Origin: Quillaja saponaria
Lineage: Eukaryota; Streptophyta; Magnoliopsida; Fabales; Quillajaceae
NCBI GenBank assembly: GCA_029379385.1
Contig: CM055609.1
Location: 7,998,001-8,062,000, forward strand
Direction: 5' to 3'
DNA: 64,000 nt
In this document: piece by piece, positions 22,978-36,391 of the stretch
How positions within the stretch are numbered: the first letter of the stretch is position 1
Layout of the letters: every line of letters begins with the position of its first letter
Made by a program: the position numbers and the translations under genes
The notes under the pieces: model-generated
Databases searched by the model: none
The model's input: the letters and a program-made list of their open reading frames with translations, nothing else
What the model was told of the DNA's origin: nothing

Positions 22978-25206
22978 TTATGGTATGTTAGATTGTTGCT
23001 AATTACACGCCATATTGATAAGAAATCCTTTCGCTTCAACTTATCAACAATACACTATTCAACCATGGTATACTAACTCAACCAGTTAACTGCGTTTCTT
23101 CATTTGTCTTGAACAATAAAGAGAAACTAGAACCGCCGAAGTAAAAATGAAGAGTACAAACTTTCTATCAATGTTGACATACTGAGTTACCTGTTCATGG
23201 TATGAGACTGATTGAGAAGAGCTTAACTTTTCCATAATGCCATTTATCGGTTTCAAATCATTCGTGTGCTATCCCTCAACATTGTACAGCCTACTGAAAG
23301 CATCATTTTGTAAAGTAGAATCTGACTTCTTTGTTACCGTATGGGTATAAGGTAAAGTGACCCCATATTACAAGGTTCAAAGTTCAACACCAAATTAGTT
23401 TTTGAAATCAACCACAGAGGAAATAATCAAACGCTAGTTTAAGTGATTAAGCTAATAATTAATCAGCTGCCCATAATTATGCACATTCAATAATGTGACT
23501 AAACCAATCAGTTCCTACCCAGTTAACAAAAACCAACAAATCCTAATTTCAGAATATGGTAAGAACAAATTTGCAAAATTTTCCTCATATCATTTTGAGA
23601 ATCAAGCTCGGGAGTCCAAGCCAAATGTGAAATATGAAAAGGCAAAGAGGATAATTAGACAAACGAAGGATAAAATATACTCGAAATGTAAAGAAAAAGA
23701 AAAGATAGAAAGTTGATACCTGGGTCTGGGTGGCCTCGGAGGCCTGATACTTCTTTGTAAGGAAGAAGAAAATGGGAGAGATAACATGGCCTAAAAGGCT
23801 TGCACTTTTACTTCAAATGGTGAATGGGATTGTAGGATTACAAAGAACAGTGATAAAGCCCGGACCTTTTACTTCTTTGAATCACAAGCTTCGTGCTGTA
23901 AACCCAATGTATGCCCTCTTCAACATTGGGCCAAGCTTGTTTTCTGAAGGACTTTCCATGAGGGCAGAGCTTTTCCGTAAGAGCCCTGTTCCTCAACCAC
24001 CCTCCGATGAGGCCGAAAGTTTTTTTTTTTTTTTCCCATGGAGGCCCGTCTAAAAGTAGCTTATTTCTTTTTCCCACCCCTAGAAAGACCCATCAGTCAT
24101 CACTCACCACCACCTCTAAAAGCTCATCTGAGTAATTCATTTTATTTGATTTATTTTTAAAAATGTATTTAGTATATAAGTTTTTTATTTTCTTGAAAAG
24201 ATAAATTAAAATTATTTTCTTAATCAATTCTTATATAATTTTTATGCATACTAATTCATTACTCGGGTGAAACACGATTTAAAATAAATTTTTTTAACTA
24301 AAGTCGAGTATCTTAATATTTTGCTTAATTGTAAGGATATAAATCGAAGATTTGGGATAAAATGGATCCATTTGCCTCAATTAATAGTAAAATCGGATGA
24401 ATTAGTATAAATACGTACATAATTAAGTGGTCAAGAGTTTAATAGTAGGACATCTGTACTCTTGCCCAACAAATTTAGACATGTAAAAAAATTAAATAAC
24501 ATTCCTAAATTATAATAAATATGGTTTATCTTCTCTTAACTCTTTCCTTTTGGCCAATTGTATAGTTCCTCCTTCTTTAGCAAGAAAAAAGAAAAAAAGA
24601 AAAAGATATAAGATACAATTAATATGGTGGTCATCATTTAACATCTAATAAAAATATAGTTGAAGACTAGCAAATTACTAAATAAAAATAATTTTTTTTA
24701 AATAGCAATTACCAGGTGCCTTTATTAAGGATACAATTTTTTTTGTTTTTATTTTAGTATTCAGACGTGTTTTGTTGAACCCTTTTATCTTATTATATAT
24801 TCAAATATTAATTTAGTATATATTATAAGATTTTTCTAACGAGTGTCTTTAATACACTTATTAAGGTGATAAATATAGAAATTTTGTATCATTTATTACA
24901 GTAGTTAGTCATGATTTCAGTGCTGTATAATAAATAATTTATTACTTTTGAAATGTTTTAAATTTTAAAGTCTATATTTATTACACCTTATCGAGTACTC
25001 TTAAGATACTCATTAGAAAAAAAAACTCTATATTATATTAATTAACAGTTTGATTGTCATTAATATAGTATAAAATTACTAATTTCTATTAAATAATATG
25101 GCAAGTAACATTTATGGCTTAATAGACAAAAAAAGAGGTAGCATTTATGGCCTTTTACGGTTTTTGCATAAATAAGAGTGAAAATTAAGATAAGCCAAGG
25201 TTGAAA
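22978..25206. other. Spacer between neprosin copies 4 and 5
   Basis: Includes the possible minus-strand gene fragment at 23191-23787 and a GC-richer patch to about 24060. From about 24250 the sequence is AT-rich and related in places (for example CTTTTTGGCCAATTGTGTTG-like at 24548 and 28825) to the flank upstream of copy 6. Confidence 0.5.
23191..23787 (-). pseudogene. Possible 5' gene fragment with a mitochondrial-presequence-like start (unrecognised)
   Basis: An ATG at 23787 opens MLSLPFSSSLQRSIRPPRPP, an Arg/Ser/Pro-rich start without acidic residues, as in organelle presequences. The frame reaches a good splice donor (CCCAG/GTATC at about 23720). Further left, 23330-23191 has a coding-looking stretch (..NDLKPINGIMEKLSSSQSV..) that ends at CAG/GTAACT, but it has one in-frame stop and no clear acceptor. 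Upstream (23795-24060) the DNA is GC-richer and holds TGGGCC and GCCC motifs, as in site-II-type promoters of organelle and ribosomal genes. No continuation was found; it may be the torn 5' end of a gene displaced by the array. Family unknown. Confidence 0.3.
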
Positions 25207-28034
25207 ATGAATATACTAACCCCAATATTCATATTACTAAGTCTCTCTTTGATTTTATTCACCTTTGGGGTGGTAGGGAGAATTGCTGAAGATGTGAGGA
25301 GTTTCAAGGTATTCGTTTCTCTTTTCAATTTTCAATTTTCAATTTTCTTTTCTTATTTTTAAATTTTCGTTCACAAATTGATCCAATTTTTTCTTCTAAT
25401 TAACAGTAAAAAATTCGACCAATGTTGTCGATTTTTAGAAGAAAAAAAAAATCAAGATTTTTATTTATTTATGATTTATATATAAATTTATTTTCAAGAG
25501 TATGAATATAAACTATAGATTTGAACAATCCAAATGCAAATTAAAAATGCGGCAAGTTTTCAATTATAATTTTAATAAATGTAAAATTGTAAAGTTAATT
25601 TGTTATATACTAGTCACTGAGTTGGTATTGTATTGACCTTTAGATTATTCTGGTCCAGGTCGCACCCTTCCAAAAAAAAAAGTGAATTTTTTATATTTAT
25701 TGTTTAATTGTATCTACAATTGCTTACAGGATAAAGGGGGTCAAATTTTTGACTGTGTTGATATTTATAAACAACCTGCTCTAAGTCATCCAGCACTAAA
25801 GAACCATAAGATCCAGGTAATCTTTCTCTACCAAAAATCAAGTACTCTATGATAAATCAATTTTGAAAATATAATAAATGAGAGAGAGAAAGAAATATAT
25901 TCATTTATTTATTTACTTCATTAGTTATTTTAATTTATAGATGAAGCCTACATTAATATGGTTCTATACTTTTCAGGCTAAAGCTAGCTTATTAATTGTC
26001 CTTGCAGAGCTTGCCAAATTGTTTACTTTTTCAAATTATTTCTTTACAAAATTTTGTTTGCAATTTATTTTCACGAATATAAGAATTCATCCAATTTTTT
26101 CTTTTCTTTTTCCTCATACTTTTTTGATATTGACAAATTTGACATAATTAACACAAATTTAAATAAATTTATAAATTCATTCCATTGGTTAGATTGAAGG
26201 GTCACTAAATCAATATCAATTATAGGTCGTTGATAAATCATATAAAAATTTGAGTTTGTCACCCTTTATTCTTAAAATTCAAGTATTGCCATCGAGAATT
26301 TAGCTCAAGCTAGCAATTAGTATATGCCTGTCATCCCTAATGCCGAGCCCGAGTATTTCTAATATACTAAAAAAAATTCAAAGCATTAATTAATCATTCT
26401 AATCTCCGTACGATACATATATTGCATAGATGAAACCCACCGCACAACCCAAAGGATTAGAACCCTCAAAACCAAAGAATAGCAAGAGCATCGAGATCAA
26501 AGGTACTGGTTGTCCAGAAGGAACCGTTCCAATTTTGAGAAGAAAAACCCAAGAAGCTGGCGACGAAGTTGGTGTTTTTGATCGTTTTCATGTAAGTCAT
26601 TTATTGATAAAAAAAATGAAAAATGCCATGTGCTAGAAATTAACTCTTAATTTTTTAATAGCTATTGAAAAAAAAGAGAAGCATTATATAATGCAAATAT
26701 AGTTCTTCTTTCTTTTTTGACTTCGTGTTGGTTTATATGAATTTCAGTATGCAATGGTACATATGAAAGAGCAACCAGACAACAAATTCTATGGGGCTGG
26801 TGGTTACATCAATGTCTACAATCCGAAAGCTTCAAGAGGGGATTTTACCAAGGGTATGATATGGCTTCAGACAAAGGACAAAGGTCCTCCTTATATAAAT
26901 TTCATACAAGCTGGAACCATGGTAAGTGTATATATTCCTTCATAAAAAAATGGTTAAGTTGTTCATATTGATAATTTATTTTGTTGTCTGAATATAGTAA
27001 AAAAATTACAATTTCGTAGGTACATCCTTTTTTTTACAGTGATAATCGCACTCGATTCTTCGTAGAATGGACGGTAAAAACATGTTTTTTTTTTATTTTA
27101 CTTTACGGTCAAGTAGTGTTTGAATCAATTTACAAATATTTTGACTAGTCTATTTCTCTATATATATTAATTCATTAGTAATCTGATTTGGTTTTTAAAA
27201 ATATTTTCTAATATATATATATTTTCTTTTGTAAACTAACAGGCTGATCACAAGCATGCAACAGGATGCTTTGATTTAGCTTGCCCAGGTTTTGTACAAG
27301 TTCATAAATCCTTTGCACCTGGTCATATTTGTGAACATATTTCTGTTATAGAGGGCCCTCAATATCATTACGTGGTTCTCATTCATCAGGTACAAAATTA
27401 GACTCTTTCTCTTTTCATTTTAGGCTATGACAAAAAATTAATAGTCATGATAATGAGTCAGGTCTGATCATGACCGATTTAATCTGAAAATGATTCGATT
27501 CAAATTGAAAAAAAGGTAAATTTCATTTCCAAAAAGCTGATGTGATCCGAACTAATTTTATTTTATATTTATTTCATAAACTTTTATTATTACACATGAT
27601 TGTACCTGACAATATGTTCTTATTCGAATTGTCATGTTCATCACAATATCTATTGGTACTTCTCTACACAGGATCGCACAACAGGAAATTGGTGGCTTCA
27701 AGTTGGCGATAACCATCAAAATATAGGATATTGGCCAAAGGCACTATTTAGAAGTTTATCAATGTTTGCAACAGAAATTTTATGGGGTGGAGAAGTTTTT
27801 ACTCATTCAATTGTAAGAGGTTTTCCAGAAATGGGAAGTGGTCAATACGTAAATGAAGGCCCCAGAAGAGCAGCTTATTTAAGTGTTTTTCAAGTTATAG
27901 ATGAATCAGGTACTCGATTTGGTCCCAAGCAAGATCAAATTGACTCTTTAGTCTCCAAAGCTAAGTGTTACAATGTATCAATTGTAAGTCCAGATACCTT
28001 CCTCTATGGAGGTCCAGGAGGAGAATGTTACTAA
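25207..28034 (+). CDS. Neprosin-family secreted protein, copy 5 (intact, 362 aa)
   Basis: Seven phase-0 exons: 25207-25308, 25730-25816, 26430-26591, 26748-26921, 27020-27073, 27243-27389 and 27672-28034, all bounded by GT and AG. The sum is 1089 nt with no internal stop. Residues 1-24 are a signal peptide (MNILTPIFILLSLSLILFTF). The N-terminal half corresponds to the Neprosin_AP (DUF4409) region and includes GTGCPEGTVPILRR. The C-terminal half is the neprosin domain (DUF239) with paired Cys in GCFDLACPGF, GNWWLQVGDNHQNIGYWP, WGGEVF (Glu near residue 283) and the terminal YGGPGGECY. Neprosin of Nepenthes is a prolyl-specific glutamic endopeptidase, and WGGE likely carries one of the two catalytic Glu. 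Whether this paralogue is an active protease is inferred. Exon 1 is 11 codons shorter than in copy 6. Confidence 0.92.
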
Positions 28035-30212
28035 TTAGTCATGAATTTTTTCCGAACTTGCATTACATGGAATTTTATTTCCGAAAATGAGTTTTCATCT
28101 CTTACATGTTTCTCATCACATGCAATTGTCTAATTCATTGAACTTCTGATCGCTTAATTGTAGAGGCTCAGAAATGGAGATTGATATCTTACAAGTTAGA
28201 CAATGCCACATTGAGAAAATGCAGAATTCCAACCAAACATTCACATAAATTAAAGAATAACTTTCAAAACTGTACAGCACTATTGTGTTGTGTGTGTGCA
28301 TAACGGGTAAGAGCTTAATTCATAAACTGCTCTTCAGTACTAGGCCTGATGCTCCTATCTGAATTAAGTCATATTGTTCAAATTGAAAATCATGATCAAA
28401 AGATGGCACCTTATGATGCTGATCCTCATCAAAAGTTGACTATAAAATTTTGCTATAACCAATCTCGAGTATATTAATATTTTGCTCAATTTCAATTTTG
28501 GCAATCGATAGTTGGATAAAACCTAATATGTAAGAGATCAAAATTGATTCACGGTTTAACTTTAATTTATTGACTGAAGTGGCTACTTAACTTGGTATAA
28601 AAAAAAAAACCTACATAATAACACTAAGGAGACGACCATGTTGTTTAACTTATTGGACTTGAATTTTCTTGAGATCTCTAATAGAGTAAAATCTTCTCCG
28701 TACATGCAAAAAAACTTTTCTTTATGCTTATCAACAAACCTGCACATGGTAGACATGTAAAAAAATTAGAACACATTCTCGAGATTATAAAGAATATGAT
28801 TTTTCTTCTCTAAACTCTTTCTTTTTGGCCAATTGTGTTGTAAGGATCTTTCTTAGCTAAAAAAGAAAAAAGAAAAAATAAAATTAATATGTTGGGCCAA
28901 CATTTAAAATCTTATAAAGGCAATAATTTAAGACTAACCAAATGTAAAGCAATTTTAAATATAGATTTTTTTTTTTTAATCATTAAATACTCAAAAGGAC
29001 ATTTTGTCATAGGTGCAATAAATATAATTTTTGAAATGTGAAATATTACAATAATTTTTCTAAATCATAAAGAAACTTGTTAAAGTTCTATAAATAAAAA
29101 GTTTGCAATATTTAATATGATAGTTATTATAATTTCAGTGTTATTTATTGTATAAATTACTATTTTTAAAATTTCAATTCAATTTATCATATTTATTTCA
29201 ACTTAACAAGTCCTCATGAGACACTTGCTAGAAAAACCATTATAACAATAGTAGTAATTATTTATTACGCAACATTGAAATAATGCCAACAACTGCAATA
29301 AATTATAAACAATTTCTATATTTATCATCTTAATAAATACCTTTAAGACACTCATTAAATAAATTCTTAAATATATAGCAATTATCATGTGCCTTATTAA
29401 GGATACCGTTTGGTAATTACCTTGGCCTATATTAAAGGAAAAAACAATAAAAAATTCTTACTTTAAATTTGAAAAAGTTCTAAAATAATTTCACATTATT
29501 GATAGATTCTACTTTTAAAATTTTCTTTTAAATAAATTCTTTTTCCGATAATAATACATATAATTCTAATTTTACCCTTTACTTATCACGTTGTTAAGTT
29601 TTAGTTTCTCACCAAAAAAAATAATAATAATAATTTGAAAAACCAAATTTTTTTCTCTTTTTTTTAATTAAAATATTAATTATCTTAAACTTTATTTTCT
29701 CTCTCTTACCTTTTTTTATATTTAACTTTAACTATTTTAAAGTATTATGAATTTGATTAATTAAAATTTTACTTTTTATTTTTTTTAATTGGAAATGATT
29801 TTATTATCATCTGTTTAATTTAGTTTTCATTCATACTTTATTGATTTTTGCAGAGAAAAGAAAATTTAATGGTTTAATAACTAAAGGATAAAATTGGTAC
29901 TATATATTATTATGGATAAAAGAATTTATTTTGAAAAAAATTTAAAAATAGGATTTATTAATAATATTAAATTGCCTTAGGATTTTTTTAAGAATCAAAA
30001 ATTTTAAATACAACTTTTCGTTACTTTTTTTTTTTTCCCATATATTAAATGGAAAAAAACCCACACAATTGTCATTAATTGATAGGATTAATTACATATT
30101 TCCATTTGGGAAGGTAGCATTTATGGCTTTTGACATTTATGTCTCCTATATAAACTTGTAGCATAAATTGAAAATGAATAAGAGTGAAAATTGAGATAAT
30201 CTAAGGTTGAAA
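28035..30212. other. Spacer between neprosin copies 5 and 6; right end is the copy-6 promoter
   Basis: The left part (to about 28440) is the 3' flank, matched by sequence after copy 6 (32464-32830). From about 28740 it resembles the 5' flank of copy 5. The 29400-30080 part, AT-rich with poly-T and poly-A runs, has no evident counterpart before copy 5 and may be an insertion or a retained segment. No gene seen. Confidence 0.55.
30147..30154 (+). promoter_or_regulatory. TATA box of neprosin copy 6
   Basis: TATATAAA sits 59 bp before the ATG at 30213, a normal distance once a short leader is allowed. At the same place copy 5 has only TTGCATAAATAAG, so the two intact copies may differ in promoter strength. 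Confidence 0.6.
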
Positions 30213-32463
30213 ATGAATACACTAACCCCAATTTTCAGATTACTATGTCTCTCTTTGATTTTATTCATCTTTGGGGTGGCAGGGAGAATTGCTGAAGATA
30301 TTATTGTTGAGTCCACCAAACACAAACAAGATGTGTGCAGTTTCAAGGTATTTTCTTCTTTTCTTTTTTTTCTGTTTATTATCTATTAATTAGAGTCGAA
30401 TAAGAAGTTTATTGCAAAATAAAAAAGGGAAAATAAATTTTTTTTATCTAAATGAGGTTTATCTAGAAGTATTTTTGAGTTTTATTGTATCTGCAATTGT
30501 TTACAGGATGAAGGGGGTCAGATTTTTGACTGTGTTGATATTTATAAACAACCTGCTCTAAGTCATCCAGCACTAAAGAATCATAAGATACAGGTATTTT
30601 TTTCACATTGATTCTTTTAATTTCTTGTTTATACATGTTCTTATTTTTATTTGATTTCTCTCGTATCCTCACGCCTTTTAAGTGTGAGATTTGCGGCTGT
30701 CCCTCTCCCACAAGTATTTTCTTGCAGACTCGAATCCCTGATAATATAAAGACCTCTCAACAAAAATTAGAGGCTTAAAAAAACAATTTTAGTGAGTAGA
30801 ATAAAAAAAATGTGACATTAACTATATAATATATTGCACCATCCTAATTTGACAATTTGTTTTCTAGTAAAGTTATTGAATTTGACTAATGCTTCCTAAC
30901 TGCTACAAATTGTATAGATGAGACCTACTTCACAACCCAAAGGATCAGAACGGTCAATGCCAAATAATAGCAAGAGCATTGAGATCAAAGGCACAGGTTG
31001 TCCAGAAGGAACTGTTCCAGTTCTAAGAAGAAAAACCAGAGAAGCTGGCAATGAAGTTGGTGTTTTTGATCGCTATCATGTAAGTCATTTATCAATGCAT
31101 TATGTAATGCAAATATAGTCTTTCTTTCTTTCTCTTTTGACTTTGTTTTGGTTCATATGAATTTCAGTATGCAGTGGTACAAATGAAAAAGCAACCAAAT
31201 AACAATTTCTATGGGGCTGGTGGTTACATCAATGTTTACAATCCTAAAGCTTCAAGAGGGGATTTTACCAAGGGTATGGTATGGCTTCAGACTGAGGAAA
31301 AAGGTCCTCCTTATATAAACTTCATACAAGCTGGAACCATGGTATGTATATATTCCTTCATACAAAAAATGGTTAAGTTGTTCATATAGATAATTATTAT
31401 TATTTTTAGAATATATTAAGAAAAAACACAATTTTGTAGGTACATCCTATTTTTTATGGTGATAACCGCACTCGATTTTTTACAGAATGGACGGTAAAAA
31501 ATATTCATTTTCTTCTTGTACTTTACAGTCAAGTTGTATTTGAATCAATTTACGAACATTTTGACTAATCTATTTCTCTCTATATATTAATTTAATCATT
31601 AATCTGATTTGGTTTTTTAAAATATTTTCTAATTTTGCTTTGTTTTGTAAATTAACAGGCTGATCATAAGCATACAACAGGATGCTTTGATTTAGCTTGC
31701 CCAGGTTTTGTGCAAGTCCATAAATCCTTTGCACCTGGTCATATTTGTGAACATATTTCTGTAATAGAGGGGCCTCAATATCATTATGTAGTTCTCATTC
31801 ATCAGGTACAAAACTATACTCTTTCTCTTTTCATTTTAGGTTATGACAAAAAATTAATAGACATAGTAATGAGTCAGGTCAGGTCATGACCGATTGAATC
31901 TGATCCAAAAAGGCAAATTTCCTTTCGAAAAAGCTGATCTGATCCAAACTAATCTTATCTTATATTTGTTTCATAATCTTATATTATTATACATGATTGT
32001 GTTTATACATGAACCGTTATGAACCCAACCTGACAATATAATCTTATTCGAATTGTCATGTTCATTACAATAATCTACTAATACTTCTCTACCTTGACAG
32101 GATCGCACAACAGGAAATTGGTGGCTTCAAGTTGCTGATGACCATCAAAATGTTGGATATTGGCCAAAGGCACTATTTACAAGTTTATCAAGGTCTGCAA
32201 CAGAAGTTGCATGGGGAGGAGAAGCCTATACTCGTTCAATAGTAAGAGGTTTTCCAGAAATGGGAAGTGGTCATTACGTAGATGAAGGCCCCAGAAGAGC
32301 AGCCTATATGAGTGTTTTTCAAGTTATGGATGAATCAGGTGCTAGATTTGGTCCCAAACAAGATCAAATTGAGTCTTTTGTCACCAAAAATAGATGTTAC
32401 AATGTATCAATTGTAAGTCCAGATACCTTCCTCTATGGAGGTCCAGGAGGAGAATGCTACTAA
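30213..32463 (+). CDS. Neprosin-family secreted protein, copy 6 (intact, 373 aa)
   Basis: Exons 30213-30347, 30507-30593, 30918-31079, 31168-31341, 31440-31493, 31659-31805 and 32101-32463 sum to 1122 nt, all phase 0 with GT-AG borders and one terminal TAA. The start MNTLTPIFRLLCLSLILFIF is a signal peptide, with cleavage probable after VAG (about residue 24). A short charged stretch (ESTKHKQDVCSFK) present here is absent from copy 5. The Neprosin_AP half has GTGCPEGTVPVLRR and GAGGYINVYNPKAS; the neprosin half has GCFDLACPGF, GNWWLQVADDHQNVGYWP, WGGEAY (Glu near residue 294) and YGGPGGECY. An in-frame TTG two codons upstream is not taken as the start. Expected to be secreted or vacuolar. Closest paralogue is copy 5; peptidase activity is inferred from the family. 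Confidence 0.93.
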
Positions 32464-32830
32464 TTAGTCATGAATTGATCAATAACTTGTATTAAATGGA
32501 ATTTTATTCCGAAATTGAGTTTTCATCTATTACACTGAACTTCTAACCGTTTAGTTATAGAGGCTTAGAAATGAGGTTTGATCTCTTACACGTTAGACAG
32601 TGTCACACAGAGAAAATGCATTATTCCATTTCCAACCAAACATTCATATAAATTAAAGAATAACTTTCAGAACTGTACAGCTCTACTGAGTTGTCTGTAT
32701 ATATAATGGGGTAAGAGCTCATGGACTGCTCTTCAATAATAGATGGCACCTCATGATGCTGAATTAAGTCATATGATATTGTTTAAATTGAAAATCATCA
32801 AAAGATGGCACCTTATGATGCTTATTCTCA
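32464..32830. other. Convergent 3' regions of neprosin copy 6 and the MLO gene
   Basis: The 3' flank resembles that of copy 5. Two GATGGCACCT(C/T)ATGATGCT repeats occur at about 32743 and 32805. Nothing coding seen. Confidence 0.5.
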
Positions 32831-35800
32831 TCAAAAGCAGGTTGTTTTCCTTTTACTTTCTCGGACATCCTTTATGTCAAGAGCAACGTATTCAGCATCT
32901 GTCTTCGGAAGAAATTCCGTGGAGTATGAGGTGTAGTCAAGACTGAAAGAAGGTGAAGCTTCAAGGGAAGCATCCAGGGATGAGCGCGCCGTGTATGGAC
33001 TTCTTAGTGGAACTTTTTTCTTGGCATCGGCACGCCATCTTTTTAGGCCTCTAACTACATTCTCTGTGAACACAGCTGTTCTCATTGACGTACCCATCTG
33101 TAAATTGCAAATAGCATGTTTCATTTGACACTGAACATTTATATAATTAAAGTAAAAGTGCATAACACTGTATTTTATATGCAAATAAATAGAAAGCAAC
33201 ACTAATTATAATAAATGAAAGGAGTAAATAAAAGAACGATAGAAGAAGGGATATTTGTGCTGTTAGTGGAATCACTATAGATGTTTACTTAATTTATAGA
33301 TTAGTTTTTAAAATCAAAGATTGGCAGCATAGTTGTGTCCCCAAGCATCTCTATGTACATATACTGCAAAACCTGAAGAATAATAAATACTACTGGTTAT
33401 GCATGTGTACCTGAGTTACCAAAGCATAGAGAGGTAGTGTCACATAACCACAAAGGATTTGTACTATAACACCCATAGCAAGCTTTATAACGATATCCTC
33501 TGTTTCGCGGTGGAAGCATGATCTGATACCAAATCTTAACTGCATTTTGATGAAAATGGTGTTAGAATGATTTCATTTTATGATTGTTTAGAATAGGGTT
33601 TGATTACAAACCACAAATTTGAAGGCTAAGGGTGCTTACCCATGTCCATGTGAAGAATGCTAGTTGAAAGGAATTCTGCAGAGTACAAAAGAATTGACTT
33701 TTACCACAATGCAACTCATTTTGCTGCTCAAAATATTAAACCCAGGAAGACCTTCTCATTGTTCTAAATTTTTAGTTTAAAGTTACCTGGAAAAGTATGA
33801 AACCTATTAGATGTAGCAGCAGCTTTGGCCAACCAAACCAGAAAAAATGATCACTGGGCCTCACAAGCAAAGTTCCTCTCACAACATGAGATTTGTCATG
33901 ACTATCCAAGCACATTTTTGTTATTATGAGCTGTAGCTTTGTTCCCACAAGCAGAAGCATCTGCATGACACAGAAAGTAAGATTCTCACTCTTCATAATG
34001 AACTTATTTATCGGAAGTGGAAAATGAATAGTGTTTAATATTCTCACAGCTAAGGGAATGAAAGGAAGCCATAGGTAACTGTAGAATCCTGCAGGGGTAG
34101 AATAAATAGACAAAGCCAGAATAGTTAGACTTTATAAAAGTCAACATTGACTAATGGGATCTATATTATAAAAGGTATATGGTTTTAGTATTACCATGTG
34201 CATTGGAGAATATGAAACATACTGAGAACATCCACATCCACCAGCTGAAGCAAAAAGATGCCCAAGAAGAATTAATTTTATAAATGATTAAAAAAATGTG
34301 AAAGAGACAAAGTAATGGCTCAATTTCATTTCACATAACATTACCTTACTCCCATAACTACTCTAAAATCTGTTTCCAAAGCTCGTTGGATATATTTCTG
34401 AAAATCAAAATTACTCCCTTCTGCAAAATGTGCCTAAAAGAGTAGTAAAGACCACCAAATTCATTAATCTAATGAGATAGAGCCCATCCTAATAATAAAA
34501 TTGACAAAACCTTATTATCAGGGAAATTTGCATTACCATAATGAATCCATGTCTAAGAGTGATATAATCAACTCTAGAGACAGAGTTGTGAAATTGTCTA
34601 AGGAAGCTGACCTGCAGAAGATGACAAACACAACAATCAAAATTCAACTTTTTTTCTGAGAAAAGTATTATGCTGAAAGTTGGTCAGCTTATTAATTGAA
34701 ATACCAGCCAATTAAGAAGTTGGTGATTAGTCCAAAATTTGAGATGCCTCTTCCCAAATGATGTTTGATGAGTGAGCTGAAACTTCCTTGGATCTAATTC
34801 AGAAAAAAAGAAAGAAAAGGACTGTGAGAAAGTCTGAAAACAAAGCGTCAGTGAGCAGGAAGTAAAGAACATTAAGAAAAGGATTCCCCTTTATCAAGGA
34901 ATAAGCTAAAATTCAACTTGAATTGTGGGCTTCTTGGTGTTCAGTAATGGTCAAGGACAAGAATCTAGGACTTTGATTGTGATATGTTGTAATATTGTAA
35001 TGACTAAAAACATTGTTTAACGTACGTAATTGCATTAAACACTAATAATTGAAGGAAAACCATCCTGCCAGAAAAAATCTGAGAAATATGCCAAAATATG
35101 CCCTTCTTTCATCATGCAATATGTCATACTGTTGGTTTCCTTTCTACATCATATCAAAAAAGGGGACCCAGATAGGACTTGTATAAACAAATCAGAATTA
35201 CAGCCATCAAACACATACCATATGAAAACTGATATTCCAATGTTCTGGTTTCTGCCTCCCAATACTTCCACCGCCTCATCTGAACAGAAGGAATACATCA
35301 ATATTCAATACAACAAATGTTAACCTTGTCAAATACAAGTCCTACTTTCTTAATTTAAGGTTTCTCTACCACAGGATGTTTTTTTAATGTTCATACACCA
35401 CGTAATGAAATGTTTTCTAGACTAGAAATCAACACCAAAAAGTAAACAATTCAAATCTTCAAACCCTTAACATAAGAAGGTAACTAGAGGAAAAGTGAAA
35501 ACCCTTCCCAGAAAAAGGAAAGATACCTTGGCCATTCCAAGACTAAACGTGAGGATGCAGGAGCAAACATGAAAAAAAGCCAGACTAAATACTAAGTACT
35601 GTAGTTCTCGCACACCTTCCCTTGATAACAAGGACACCTTCCCCTGTAATCAAATTAGATAAAGCAATATTAAGATAGACACACCCTATGTGGTTAAACA
35701 ATAAACATAGAAAATTTTCCTACAACTGCAATATTAAGATAGACACACCCTATTTGTGTACCTGCTTTGTACATTTGGTTTCCTCCTCATCATCATTTAA

Positions 35801-36391
35801 AGTCATGCTCTTGCAGGGAAGGAAAGTCTCACCCACACTCTTTGGCATACAGATATTAGCAATTGGCTTCTCAGTCACAGTTAGTAACAATGATATAAAG
35901 CCCAGAAGCATCAATTCTACAAAAACAGGGAGAGAGATAAAGAGAGGTAAGTGTCCCATTGGGGAAAGAGGAAGCACTAAAAACCCATTTACATATAAGC
36001 TTTATGTTTTGGAATCTCACCTGACTTGATCTTGTCAAGAGCTTGAATTAGGGATTTCCTCCTTTTCTTGTGAAAATACTGAGAGAGCAAATGAAATTCA
36101 TACAACCCTTTCATTATGAGTACTTACGTAATGATCATACATGCATGGTTATGTGTATGGCTCTGTATTTTGTCCTCTGCCTTGTATGTGCTTGTGAAAA
36201 TGCAGAAACCAATATGTGCCAACAAACAAACATCAATAGTACTGTAGATACATACATACCTTGGTTAAAAGATGGAGCAAATGCTCAATAATTATGGAAA
36301 TTACTATCAAGAAGAAGCAAATTGTTGCCACAGCCCATGTTGGTGTCCTTTCAAGTGTTCTCTCCAAAACACTAGTCCCCTCCTCAGCCAT
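32831..36391 (-). CDS. MLO-family seven-transmembrane protein (complete, 14 exons, 490 aa)
   Basis: Exons, right to left: 36391-36260, 36078-36021, 35916-35762, 35643-35527, 35279-35219, 34793-34705, 34611-34537, 34433-34345, 34244-34195, 34088-34048, 33960-33787, 33675-33640, 33539-33411 and 33097-32831. They sum to 1473 nt with consistent phases and GT-AG borders. Family landmarks are [20 protein letters not shown] (TM1), [14 protein letters not shown] (TM2), [67 protein letters not shown] and the calmodulin-binding helix [12 protein letters not shown] (about 411-423). MLO proteins are plasma-membrane, Ca2+-linked proteins; some are powdery-mildew susceptibility factors, others act in roots or pollen. 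The C-terminal tail is short for the family and no clade-V D/E-F-S/T-F motif is seen, so a mildew role is not implied. The frame is open upstream to an ATG at 36529; the MAEEG start is preferred by family similarity. Confidence 0.93.
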
